A DNA stretch of 16,737 nucleotides from Candidatus Gastranaerophilales bacterium (GCA_944324205.1 CALUVK010000017.1:1-16737); one strand, 5' to 3'. Counted from the first letter of the stretch, positions 6,193 through 13,575 are shown. Translations and numbers: made by a program. Notes: generated by a model not told the origin, from the sequence alone.

Positions 6193-6543
6193 TTAATCTT
6201 CAATAGAGCGCATAGTGCCATCAGGCCAATAATTTACACTTTTTCCCCCAATAGCTCTAATCTTACCATCAGGCCAGTAATCAACACTCTGCCTGCCAAT
6301 TGATTGAAGCCTTCCATCAGGCCAGTAATTTACACTTTGCCCTCCGATAGATTGAAGCCTTCCATCAGGCCAATAAATTACACTTTTCCTGCCAATTGAT
6401 TGAAGCCTTCCATCGGGCCAATAAATTACATTTTGTCTACCAATTGATTGAATTTTTCCATCAGGCCAGTATTCTATATTTGCACAGAATGTATTACACG
6501 GACTAAATATCATTATTGCAAAAATGACTACTAGTTTTTTCAT
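6193..6543 (-). CDS. Secreted YWPDG-repeat protein
   Basis: A 116-residue protein with a signal peptide (MKKLVVIFAIMIF, cleavage probably near residues 20-21) followed entirely by six 16-residue repeats. YWPDG recurs at residues 25, 41, 57, 73, 89 and 105, with unit consensus S-V-x-Y-W-P-D-G-[RK]-[LI]-Q-S-I-G-[RG]-[QK]. Each unit looks like a short beta hairpin and recalls MORN/YwqK-type Y-x-x-N/D-G repeats, so a small extended beta sheet in the periplasm or outside the cell is plausible. The start overlaps the nusB stop by one base (TAATG), so translation is coupled to nusB; ftsY follows 50 nt later. The function is not known. Its position between two housekeeping genes is odd. Confidence 0.85.
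   Translation of the reverse strand: MKKLVVIFAIMIFSPCNTFCANIEYWPDGKIQSIGRQNVIYWPDGRLQSIGRKSVIYWPDGRLQSIGGQSVNYWPDGRLQSIGRQSVDYWPDGKIRAIGGKSVNYWPDGTMRSIED
6196..6480 (-). repeat. 48-bp tandem repeats encoding YWPDG units
   Basis: Six in-frame units of 48 bp (the last slightly short) fill the mature part of the coding region. Central units are very close at DNA level, for example the repeated plus-strand string TTGAAGCCTTCCATC at three places. Such an array could gain or lose units by slippage without shifting the frame. Confidence 0.9.
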
Positions 6544-7202
6544 TATTTTAACCCGTTTTCCACTATAACCTTTGCAAGAATACCATTAACAAAAGACGAC
6601 GAATCCTCTGTTGAATATTTTTTTGCAAGTTCAACAGCTTCATCTACAACAACTTTCAGAGGAGCATCTTTAATATAAAGAAGTTCTGTTATTGCAATCC
6701 TTAAAATATCTTTATCCATTTTTACAAGTCTTGATATATCCCAGCCATTAGAATACTTTTGTATTTCTGCATCTATATCATTATGATGAATTTTAAACTG
6801 TTCTGCAATTTCTACAGTATAATTTTTAACATCAGACTGATTTTCAAGTGTTGCAAATTCAGCGATTTCTAGAGCAAGTATCGCTTTTTCTGCAACATCA
6901 ATCATTACATCAACTTTTTGTATCATTTCATCTGTCATTGGAACTTTTACCGGCTTGTTTTTTGCTCCCAGCGGTCTTGAAAGATTTATTTCATGTTCGG
7001 CTTCATATGTATCCAGACCATCTTTAATATCAATTAACGAACCAACAGTAAGTTTCAATTCTTCTGAAGCTGCATTGGATAAAATTCTAACTGATTTCAG
7101 CATTATGTCTTCAAAATCTTTTTTTGAATATTTAGTAATTTCTTTATCAAACTGTGAAAATAATATTAATGCTAATTCTCGTGCTGCACGTCTTGCCTGC
7201 AT
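6543..7202 (-). CDS. nusB: Transcription antitermination factor NusB
   Basis: A 219-residue NusB, the factor that with NusE binds boxA RNA in rRNA antitermination. The N-terminal MQARRAARELALILFSQ and the C-terminal core (ISRLVKMDKDILRIAITELL, then VVVDEAVELAKKYS and SFVNGILAKV) are family signatures. At about 219 residues it is longer than the usual 130-150; the extra middle part (about 60-130) matches the longer form I associate with Cyanobacteria, which also start MQARR. The start is fixed by TAGGAG 8 nt before the ATG. First gene of the nusB-YWPDG-ftsY run. No good promoter was found; a weak TTAGTA-N17-TATTAT may lie upstream around 7250-7280. Confidence 0.95.
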   Translation of the reverse strand: MQARRAARELALILFSQFDKEITKYSKKDFEDIMLKSVRILSNAASEELKLTVGSLIDIKDGLDTYEAEHEINLSRPLGAKNKPVKVPMTDEMIQKVDVMIDVAEKAILALEIAEFATLENQSDVKNYTVEIAEQFKIHHNDIDAEIQKYSNGWDISRLVKMDKDILRIAITELLYIKDAPLKVVVDEAVELAKKYSTEDSSSFVNGILAKVIVENGLK

Positions 7203-7309
7203 ATTTATTCTCCTAAACTTATTTACGAATTTCTTTAACTATCACATATAATATCATAAAAATATTGTTTTACTAAATGTCCAAAATGTAAAAAAATCTT
7301 ACAAAACAC

Positions 7310-7338
7310 TTGACAAATTAATTTATTTATTGTAATGT
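7310..7338 (+). promoter_or_regulatory. Candidate promoter of the glycine-rich small protein
   Basis: Consensus TTGACA at 7310-7315, followed after 17 nt by TAATGT (7333-7338); TGTAAT two bases earlier is an alternative -10 with short spacing. The -35 box is perfect but the -10 is weak. Confidence 0.45.
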
Positions 7339-7369
7339 GCATGCGTGTGTTAAAAGAGAGGATAATGTT

Positions 7370-7687
7370 ATGAAAATCTATGCTATCCGAAATGGTGTGA
7401 TGGTTAACCCATCTCTAAAAACAAAAAAAACTCAATGCAGACAAACTACACCAACACTTTACGCTGATGAACCTAAAACAGACACAGTCTCTTTCAAGAG
7501 CAAAGCTGTTAAAGGTGCCGGCATTGGTGCACTTGTAGGCGTTGCAGCTCTTGGTGCAATTTCATTACTATCAGGCGGCCTTGCAACTCCACTGGCATTT
7601 GGCATGTACGCAGCTGCATCCGGTACTGCAGGAGGCATGCTAGGTAATGCGCTGGACAAAATCGACAGAGAAAATAAAAGAAGATAA
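7370..7687 (+). CDS. Small glycine-rich lineage-specific protein
   Basis: A 105-residue protein of unknown function. It opens MKIYAIRNGVMVNPSLK, like the small protein at 3794-4057, then has a polar linker with DTVSFKSKAVKG. Next comes a long hydrophobic Gly/Ala stretch (about residues 47-92: GAGIGALVGVAALGA, then SGTAGGMLGNALD) resembling glycine-zipper membrane segments. The end is basic (RENKRR). The start is ATG 7370 because GAGG lies 8 nt upstream; the frame could run back to a GTG at 7337 but has no ribosome site there. It stands alone, between a divergent nusB operon and a terminator. A membrane-inserting or membrane-associated role is inferred from composition only. Confidence 0.75.
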   Translation: MKIYAIRNGVMVNPSLKTKKTQCRQTTPTLYADEPKTDTVSFKSKAVKGAGIGALVGVAALGAISLLSGGLATPLAFGMYAAASGTAGGMLGNALDKIDRENKRR

Positions 7688-7714
7688 CTGATTTTCTCTA
7701 AAAACAACCAGATT

Positions 7715-7745
7715 GGATGAATTGAACACTCAATTCATCTTTTTT
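7715..7745 (+). terminator. Rho-independent terminator
   Basis: A perfect 10-bp stem GATGAATTGA (7715-7724) with TCAATTCATC (7729-7738), loop ACAC, followed by seven T's. It ends the glycine-rich gene and insulates it from the next promoter. Confidence 0.9.
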
Positions 7746-7773
7746 GATATTTATGGGTATTGTATGCTATAAT
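7744..7773 (+). promoter_or_regulatory. Promoter of the YhaM-like gene
   Basis: TTGATA (7744-7749), an 18-nt spacer and TATAAT (7768-7773), preceded by an extended -10 TG (7765-7766). A normal leader with AGGAG at 7786-7790 follows, in contrast to the leaderless-type genes nearby. Confidence 0.75.
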
Positions 7774-7798
7774 TAAACAATAATCAGGAGAAATCTTA

Positions 7799-8629
7799 AT
7801 GTTCAGCACAGATACTATTTATGAAGTTGTAACTTTTGCAATAGGCGATACAAAATCCGGAACAAAAATGGGAAAATTGCAATTAAAAGACTCCAAAACC
7901 GGTGAACTTTTAAACTGTATTCTATGGGAAGAAGCTCTTAACCGAATGGATATGAAACTTTTCAGAAACGGAAATCAGCTAAAAATTGTATCAGGCTCAT
8001 TTAATGAACGATATAATAATTGTCTTGTATCTTCTCTTGAATTAATAAAAGAAGCTAAAACTGGTATTGATAAAGAAGAACAAGAAAAAACTTATGCTGA
8101 ACTTATAAATTACATACAAAAAATAAATGATGAAAAATTAAGAAATTTTATAGAAAAAATTTATACTGATAACAAAGAAAAACTTCTTGTATGTCCAGCT
8201 GCCAAACTTATGCATCATAATTATATGGGCGGATTAATGATACATACACTTGAATGTCTTAAATATGCAGAAAAAAATATGGAAATCTTTTTCCAAAAAG
8301 TTAAACAGGATGAAGTTTTTGCAGCCTGCCTTTTACACGATATTGGAAAAATTTTTGAATATACAATTGACACGGAATCTGGCCTAATAGATTATGATGA
8401 AAACTTTAGGAAAGAATGGATTTCTCACTCTCAGTATGGATTTTCAATATGTATGACTGCAGGTTTTAAACGTGTTGCAAAAATGATTGCAGCACACCAT
8501 GGCAGAACTGAGTGGGGAGCTATTGTTGATTTGAATGAAAAAGATTTAGAACCTTATGTTTATCTAATTCATCATATTGATGATTTGTCTGCAAAATTTG
8601 GTAAAACAAACGTTGCAATGCTTGGCTAA
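7799..8629 (+). CDS. YhaM-like OB-fold/HD-domain 3'-5' exoribonuclease
   Basis: A 276-residue protein with an N-terminal OB-fold region (about 8-85) and a C-terminal HD phosphohydrolase domain. HD metal-site residues are visible: MHHNYMGGLMIHTLE (His149), LLHDIGKIFEY (His180-Asp181), the His210 region, AAHHGRTEWG (His233-His234) and HHIDDLSAKF (Asp261). This order is that of YhaM/CBF1-type nucleases, metal-dependent 3'-5' exonucleases that trim RNA ends and can degrade single-stranded DNA. It is slightly shorter than Bacillus YhaM (about 310 residues), mainly at the C-terminus. AGGAG sits 8 nt before the ATG. Its stop is immediately followed by the stop of plsY on the other strand with no spacer. 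The domain call is firm; the exact substrate is inferred from the family. Confidence 0.88.
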   Translation: MFSTDTIYEVVTFAIGDTKSGTKMGKLQLKDSKTGELLNCILWEEALNRMDMKLFRNGNQLKIVSGSFNERYNNCLVSSLELIKEAKTGIDKEEQEKTYAELINYIQKINDEKLRNFIEKIYTDNKEKLLVCPAAKLMHHNYMGGLMIHTLECLKYAEKNMEIFFQKVKQDEVFAACLLHDIGKIFEYTIDTESGLIDYDENFRKEWISHSQYGFSICMTAGFKRVAKMIAAHHGRTEWGAIVDLNEKDLEPYVYLIHHIDDLSAKFGKTNVAMLG

Positions 8630-9238
8630 TTATCTCACCTTATTTTCATTTCCTTGCATTAAACGTCTTATATTTTCTCTATGTAAATAAACTATATATA
8701 TAGCACCTAAAGCACAATATACTACATAAGCAACTGGTGCACTTAAATAAAACATGACAAACGGAGATATAATAAGTGCAACAATAGAACCTACTGATAC
8801 ATATTTTGTAGTATATGTAATAATTCCCCAGACTAAAGCTATAACCAATCCTACAACAAAATTAAGCGCCAAAATTGTTCCGACACCAGATGCCACAGAT
8901 TTTCCGCCTTTGAATTGTAAAAACATAGATTTACTATGCCCGATTATTACAGCAACAGCTGCAGCTACCGGAGCAAGTCCCAGAGAAGAGCCGGCCGAGA
9001 TAAAATGTTCAGCTAAAACTACAGGTAAAGCACCTTTTATTGCATCTAAAATCATAACAATAAAGAAATACTTTTTACCAAGAACTCTTTTTACATTAGT
9101 AGCACCCGTAGAACCAGAACCTATTGTCCTAAGATCTTTTCCTGTTTTTATTTTTACAATTAAATAGCCTGTTGGAACTGAACCAATTACATATGCAACA
9201 ATAACAGTAAATAGTAATTCTAATAATTTATATAACAT
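8630..9238 (-). CDS. plsY: Glycerol-3-phosphate acyltransferase PlsY
   Basis: A 202-residue inner-membrane protein that uses acyl-phosphate (made by PlsX) to acylate glycerol-3-phosphate, the first step of phospholipid synthesis. The three family loops are present: GSVPTGYL and IGSGSTGATNVKR (39-51), FKGGKSVASGVG (109-120), and HRENIRRLMQGNEN near the C-terminus. About five hydrophobic segments lie between them. Length is normal. GGAGG lies 7 nt before the ATG. The next product of the pathway would be made by a PlsC enzyme; a PlsC-like protein is encoded at 2835-3782 but is not linked to this gene. Convergent with the YhaM-like gene with no bases between the stops, and no terminator is seen there. 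Confidence 0.96.
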   Translation of the reverse strand: MLYKLLELLFTVIVAYVIGSVPTGYLIVKIKTGKDLRTIGSGSTGATNVKRVLGKKYFFIVMILDAIKGALPVVLAEHFISAGSSLGLAPVAAAVAVIIGHSKSMFLQFKGGKSVASGVGTILALNFVVGLVIALVWGIITYTTKYVSVGSIVALIISPFVMFYLSAPVAYVVYCALGAIYIVYLHRENIRRLMQGNENKVR

Positions 9239-9306
9239 TTTTCATCCTCCGCTGTTCTATACATTATAACATAAATCCTTTCTGATAACATTCACTATTA
9301 AATCGT

Positions 9307-9335
9307 TTGCAAATTCGGCAAATATCATTTAAAAT
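9307..9335 (+). promoter_or_regulatory. Promoter of the NTPase-TPR gene, leaderless geometry
   Basis: TTGCAA (9307-9312), a 17-nt spacer and TAAAAT (9330-9335), then 6 nt to the ATG at 9342. No ribosome site exists in the gap. Box sequence, spacer and distance to ATG match the permease promoter at 4389-4417. Confidence 0.65.
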
Positions 9336-9341
9336 CGTTTT

Positions 9342-11600
9342 ATGAACTACAATTTTTTGGATAGCACTGTTGAAGAAGAAAACATCATTTTGCCGGATTC
9401 GGACAAAATAAACCCTTTTCTTTTAAAAAATAATTATGCAGATTTAATAAAAGCTGTTGATTTTTTTACATCTGATGAAATTTTATTATACATACATGGC
9501 TTTTTGGGAACAGGTAAGAGACAGTTTATAAACTATATTACAGAATTTTTGGATAAAGAGGTTATAAAACTGGAATATTATTGCAAAGCATCAACAGTAT
9601 GTGACGATATCCTACTTTCTTTCATAGATTCTATTGATAAAAATTCCATATCAAAAGCTGTAAATCTTAATGCAAAAGTAACAACACTTGCAGTAAAATT
9701 TCAACAATATATATCTTCTATAAAAAAACCTTTTGTAATTGTATTGCATTCTCTGGATGATATTCTTGATGAAAATAAAAACCTGATTTTAAATTGTCTT
9801 GAACAAATAAAAGATAACCAAAACGTAAAAATTATAGTTTCTACACGTGCAATGGTTCAGAATGTTCTTGGAAATATTAAAGTTGACAGAAAAATATTTT
9901 TGAAAGCTTTTTCAAAAGAAATTTTCAAAGAATTTCTATTATCCAGCCAAATACAAGGTACAGATACAACATTAGAAGATTTTTATAAGTATACCCGAGG
10001 TTATTACTATTATACAGCACTTTCGGCTAAAATCATTCAGGCTATGAAAATCTCACTCAATGAGTTTTTAGAAAAATATACCAACTCCGGTATGAATTTC
10101 GATTCATTTCTAGGATTGACCTACGTAAATCTTATTCCAACAACTATTCGTAACTTTTTTTGGTTTCTGCGAACAGTAAGGCACGGACTAACAATTAATG
10201 CCCTTGCTGTTTTCGAATTGTATGATGAATTTTCTATAGAATATTTAAAATCTAATTTGATGATATTTCAAGTCGGAGAAACTATTTATGTCCAAGATTA
10301 TTTTCAGCAAAAGATAGATATTTCAATTCCTGATAAAACGGAAATAAAACTACATAAATACATAATCAGCATATATGAAAAACAATTAAAAGAACCATTA
10401 CAAACTCGTGAAATAATGATATCCAGACAGGCTTTAAGAGCAGAGATTGAATATCATAATAAATGTATTGATGAAATCTTATCCGGTAAAAACAAAAATG
10501 CCGAGCCTGTTATTGAAAAAATAGAACCTGTAGAACATACAAAAGAACCTACTCAACAAAAAGCTCTACCCAAAACCATTGATGAAATCGCAGCTAATGC
10601 CAGAAAACTTCGTGATGAAAAGAAAAATACTGAAGCAATTGAAGAGTACTTAAAAATTTTAAACAGCAATGAGATTACAGCAGGAGTTCAAACAACAGTA
10701 CGTCTAGAGCTCGCAAGGCTTTATAAAGAAACAAATGAATATTCAAAAGCTCAACATTACTATGAACTAACAGAAGCATATTATCAAAAACATAATGAAG
10801 TTATCAATTTGAACTATCTTTATTACGAATTAACAGACCTGTATTACTTAATGTACAAATATGAAAGAGCAATTGATACTATTAAAAAAGTTATTTATTC
10901 AGTAGATACGCCGCAATCGTTGATGGTCTCATCCTGCACACTATTAGGAAATATTTACTCGTCTATTAATAATCCGGATGAAGCTTATGCATATTACCAA
11001 AAGGCAATGGATTCTCTGGATGATAATACTACCGATGATGTTTTAGCAGAATTATATTTTAAATATGCACTTGCTTGTGATGATAGAAATGATGAAAAGA
11101 ATGCTTTTGAATATTATACAAAATGTATTGCTGTCGGAGGAAATAACCCATATAAAGCTCTTGCATATTCTAATATGGCTTCCTGTTATTTTGATAATGA
11201 AAACTATTCAGATGCCGAAGACTGTTTCCAAAAAGCTTATGCAATTGAAAAATCCAATAATAATTATGATGGAATATACTATACTGCATCAAACCTCGCT
11301 AAAATATACTCAAAAGAAAAATCACCAAAAGCTCTTAATTTTCTTTTAGAAGCAAAACAGAGTGCAGAATTTATAAATGAAGATTTTTATATATTAGAAG
11401 CGTCAGTTGCACTTGGTGATTATTATTACAATAATATTAATATGAATAAAAAAGCTCTTATAGAATATCTAAAAGCAAGAAAAATAGCACAAACACTCTC
11501 AACATCGGTGGATATTTCAAAAATAGAACAAAGAATTGAAGATATGAAGTTGCGGACAGATAAAGACGTTTTTGCAGATCTAGAGAAAAAATATGGATAA
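9342..11600 (+). CDS. P-loop NTPase (STAND/AAA-like) with C-terminal TPR repeats
   Basis: A 752-residue multidomain protein. The N-terminal ATPase has Walker A GFLGTGKRQ (53-61), a Walker B-like strand FVIVLHSLDD (131-140, with Ser where the first acidic residue is common) and IIVSTRA (164-170) as the following sensor-like strand. A helical, possibly winged-helix middle (about 190-370) follows, then a charged Glu/Lys/Pro linker (about 385-412). The C-terminus (about 413-735) is built of TPR-like helical hairpins, e.g. A-x-x-Y-Y-x-L-x-x-x-Y/F and EYYTKCIAVG, NYSDAEDCFQKAYAIEKS. This order (NTPase, helices, TPR sensor) fits STAND-type switch proteins, which sense a ligand or partner through the repeats. 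It overlaps rsmG by 8 nt, so the two are co-expressed. The partner and role are unknown. It has no ribosome site and is probably translated from a leaderless mRNA. Confidence 0.8.
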   Translation: MNYNFLDSTVEEENIILPDSDKINPFLLKNNYADLIKAVDFFTSDEILLYIHGFLGTGKRQFINYITEFLDKEVIKLEYYCKASTVCDDILLSFIDSIDKNSISKAVNLNAKVTTLAVKFQQYISSIKKPFVIVLHSLDDILDENKNLILNCLEQIKDNQNVKIIVSTRAMVQNVLGNIKVDRKIFLKAFSKEIFKEFLLSSQIQGTDTTLEDFYKYTRGYYYYTALSAKIIQAMKISLNEFLEKYTNSGMNFDSFLGLTYVNLIPTTIRNFFWFLRTVRHGLTINALAVFELYDEFSIEYLKSNLMIFQVGETIYVQDYFQQKIDISIPDKTEIKLHKYIISIYEKQLKEPLQTREIMISRQALRAEIEYHNKCIDEILSGKNKNAEPVIEKIEPVEHTKEPTQQKALPKTIDEIAANARKLRDEKKNTEAIEEYLKILNSNEITAGVQTTVRLELARLYKETNEYSKAQHYYELTEAYYQKHNEVINLNYLYYELTDLYYLMYKYERAIDTIKKVIYSVDTPQSLMVSSCTLLGNIYSSINNPDEAYAYYQKAMDSLDDNTTDDVLAELYFKYALACDDRNDEKNAFEYYTKCIAVGGNNPYKALAYSNMASCYFDNENYSDAEDCFQKAYAIEKSNNNYDGIYYTASNLAKIYSKEKSPKALNFLLEAKQSAEFINEDFYILEASVALGDYYYNNINMNKKALIEYLKARKIAQTLSTSVDISKIEQRIEDMKLRTDKDVFADLEKKYG

Positions 11601-12201
11601 GATTGATATAAAATCGGATTTTACAAACTTTCAAAAATTATTTCTGGCTGAAAATTCCAGACTAAATTTAATATCTAAAAACGACGAAAAATATTTATAC
11701 AATAAACATATTTATGATTCCCTTGCAATAAGTTTATTTTTCAAAAAATATATTATACCTTCAGACAGTACACTTCTTGATATCGGATGCGGAGGAGGAT
11801 TTCCTTGCGTACCCATAGCAATTGAATACCCGGAATTAAAAATTACAGGCATAGATAGTATCAGAAAAAAAATTAATTCCATAAACAATATTAAGACGGC
11901 CCTAAAACTGGAGAATCTTATAACCATATGCGAAAGAGTTGAAAATATAAAAGAACGGCAATTTGATATAATAACAAGCCGTGCAGTTGCAAATCTTGCA
12001 AAAATCTCTGAATATGCACTGCCTTTACTTAAAAAAGAAGGATACTTTATTGCATACAAATCAAAAAAAGCACTAATAGAGATTGAAGAAGCGCAAACCG
12101 TCCTAAAAAAATACAACGCTTGCGTAAAAGATATAATTAATTACACGCTGCCGCTTGATGAAATTTACGAACGCTGCCTTATTGTTATCAGTTTGAATTA
12201 A
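11593..12201 (+). CDS. rsmG: 16S rRNA (guanine527-N7)-methyltransferase RsmG
   Basis: A 202-residue class I methyltransferase that makes m7G527 in the 16S rRNA 530 loop using S-adenosylmethionine. Signatures: RLNLISKNDEKYLYNKHIYDSL (residues 23-44, given as the span only for its key N-L-I-S and H-x-x-D-S-L), the SAM-binding loop LLDIGCGGGFP (61-71), GIDSIRKK (86-93), ERVENI (114-119) and TSRAVANLAKISEYALPLL (128-146). The family usually reads GFPG, here GFPC. The gene begins inside the 3' end of the NTPase-TPR gene (8-nt overlap) with no strong ribosome site, so it depends on coupled translation. No terminator is obvious in the 185 nt that follow. Confidence 0.95.
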   Translation: MDKIDIKSDFTNFQKLFLAENSRLNLISKNDEKYLYNKHIYDSLAISLFFKKYIIPSDSTLLDIGCGGGFPCVPIAIEYPELKITGIDSIRKKINSINNIKTALKLENLITICERVENIKERQFDIITSRAVANLAKISEYALPLLKKEGYFIAYKSKKALIEIEEAQTVLKKYNACVKDIINYTLPLDEIYERCLIVISLN

Positions 12202-12307
12202 CAATACTAAATAGAATACCCGTTTATCTAACATTGGATAGAGAGAAATATCAAGTTATTTATTGTGTTCTTGAATGCACCTGTTCTTGTTTTATTAAGT
12301 TTTGTTA

Positions 12308-12325
12308 CAAATACTCGAGTATTTG
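12308..12325. promoter_or_regulatory. 18-bp perfect palindrome, likely operator
   Basis: CAAATACTCGAGTATTTG reads the same on both strands with no central spacer. It ends 3 nt before a -35-like TTTACA (12329-12334), the position expected for a dimeric activator or repressor. No T-tract follows, so it is not a terminator. The regulator is unknown. Confidence 0.6.
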
Positions 12326-12328
12326 AAA

Positions 12329-12364
12329 TTTACAAGTTTTTATATACTTTATATATATGTAAGA
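12329..12364 (+). promoter_or_regulatory. Promoter and shared 20-nt motif before coiled-coil gene 1
   Basis: TTTACA (12329-12334), a 17-nt spacer and TATATA (12352-12357). The segment TACTTTATATATATGTAAGA (12345-12364) covers the -10 region and occurs unchanged upstream of the gene at 15797 (minus strand), with a close variant upstream of 13576. Confidence 0.55.
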
Positions 12365-12386
12365 CTTAGATGGAAAGAAGCAAGAT

Positions 12387-13349
12387 ATGTATTTTAACAA
12401 CATAAATATGTTAGGCATAAATCAGCTTGGCAGATTAACATCCGGTTTTAATGGCTTTGTTGGCGGCAATAATTGTTTTGGACAATACGGAAGTATTTTT
12501 ACAGACTGTTTTGGCAATACTAACTTTGACGCAATCGCGGGATTTAATGTTGCACAAACATTGACTAATGTTATAGGAATGGGAATAAAGTCACGTATAG
12601 CACGAAAACAGGGAGAAAAAGCAGAATATGAAAATAATAAAGTAGAAATAAGCAATATTGATAAACAAATTAACGATTTAAAATCAAAAGATGCGGCTAA
12701 AGAAATAGACGAATCATATGATACAAATATAAGTAATGCCAAAGAAAAACTTATTAATGCAAACGAAAACTTAAATAATAAAAAAGAGCTGCTCAATGCA
12801 AAACAAAAAGATCTTAGCAATGCAACAACCGAATCTGAGAAAACAGAAATTAAACAGGCAATAAGAGAATTAGAAAAAGAAATTGAGGAGCAGAATAAAG
12901 AAATTGCTAAGTTAAGCGGTGATAAAACCGTTGAAGGCAGTATCAAATATTATGAAGCCCAGAAAGAAGAAGCAATAGAAGCTAAAGAAAAAGAAATTAA
13001 AGACAAAATAGAAGAACTTGAAGCCCAAAAGGCAGACTTACAAACGTCTGTAAATAATGTCACTTTAGATAAGGCTAACGGTACGAAGTTAACAAGAACA
13101 CCTGATGCTGAATTTGAAAAAAAACTGGTAGACGGAAAAATTGACCTTTCCAAAGATTACAACAAAGGTGATATGATGACTTCAATTAACCAATTTATGA
13201 ATGCACTTGATGGTACACCTGAAAAACTGGCAAAGGCAAAAGTTGTTAGAGATATGTATAATAACTATTTTACGGGAAACAGATACAGTACATCATTTAA
13301 AGATGCTGCTCAAATAGCCGAGACCTATATAGATAAATATTCAAATTAA
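12387..13349 (+). CDS. Coiled-coil protein of unknown function, copy 1
   Basis: A 320-residue protein I do not recognise. The N-terminal part (1-70) is rich in Gly, Asn and Phe (e.g. FNGFVGGNNCFGQYG) and ends with a hydrophobic helix, FNVAQTLTNVIGMGIKSRIA. A long, highly charged coiled coil follows (about 76-225, Glu/Lys/Asn-rich heptads). The C-terminal 60 residues (MTSINQFMNALDG...AETYIDKYSN) look like a small helical domain. There is no signal peptide. The same order of parts, with a recognisable match between QINDLKSKD here and ALNDIGAKD there, appears in the minus-strand protein at 14943-15797, so the two are probably distant paralogs. A weak purine-rich site (GGAAAGAAG) precedes the ATG. 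A structural, scaffold or secreted role are all possible. Confidence 0.7.
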   Translation: MYFNNINMLGINQLGRLTSGFNGFVGGNNCFGQYGSIFTDCFGNTNFDAIAGFNVAQTLTNVIGMGIKSRIARKQGEKAEYENNKVEISNIDKQINDLKSKDAAKEIDESYDTNISNAKEKLINANENLNNKKELLNAKQKDLSNATTESEKTEIKQAIRELEKEIEEQNKEIAKLSGDKTVEGSIKYYEAQKEEAIEAKEKEIKDKIEELEAQKADLQTSVNNVTLDKANGTKLTRTPDAEFEKKLVDGKIDLSKDYNKGDMMTSINQFMNALDGTPEKLAKAKVVRDMYNNYFTGNRYSTSFKDAAQIAETYIDKYSN

Positions 13350-13350
13350 T

Positions 13351-13386
13351 AAAAAGCGAAGGAATAACACAATACTTCGCTTTTTT
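13351..13386 (+). terminator. Rho-independent terminator
   Basis: Stem AAAAAGCGAAG (13351-13361) with CTTCGCTTTTT (13375-13385), 13-nt loop, ending in T's. It directly follows the stop codon of coiled-coil gene 1. Confidence 0.85.
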
Positions 13387-13471
13387 ATTACTTAAAATTA
13401 AACATTTTTAAAAGTTTTGTAAAGTTTTGTAAAGCAATCTTTCAAAAATAGGCAATTTTTGAAGCAAATAA

Positions 13472-13491
13472 TTCTTTATCTATATGTAAGG
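13472..13491 (+). promoter_or_regulatory. Variant of the shared upstream motif
   Basis: TTCTTTATCTATATGTAAGG differs at only a few positions from the 20-mer at 12345-12364 and 15818-15837. It lies 84 nt before the ATG at 13576, farther than in the other two cases. TTGAAG lies 16 nt before its TATATG, so it could be a promoter -10 region. Confidence 0.45.
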
Positions 13492-13575
13492 GAAAATTAC
13501 AAATTAAGGTATACAAAGTAAGATAATTAAAAGGTTATTTTATCTATTATTATCTTGTAAGAAAGGCGGTTATTT

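Noticed and set aside
6196..6480. CRISPR-like array
   Set aside because: The 48-bp units are contiguous, in frame and protein-coding with no spacers.
8754..9167. Plus-strand reading frame of 137 codons
   Set aside because: It is the shadow of plsY, which has all family motifs on the other strand, and the frame has no ribosome site.
11065..11349. Plus-strand reading frame inside the TPR region
   Set aside because: It overlaps a clearly coding TPR frame and has Met/Ile/Leu-rich composition with no start signal.
12422..12946. Minus-strand reading frame of 174 codons
   Set aside because: Its Ser/Phe/Leu-rich composition is the reverse complement of a Glu/Lys coiled coil; no ribosome site.
13411..13434. 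Tandem AAAGTTTTGT repeat (two copies plus AAAG)
   Set aside because: Too short and low in complexity to call a functional repeat; expected in such AT-rich DNA.
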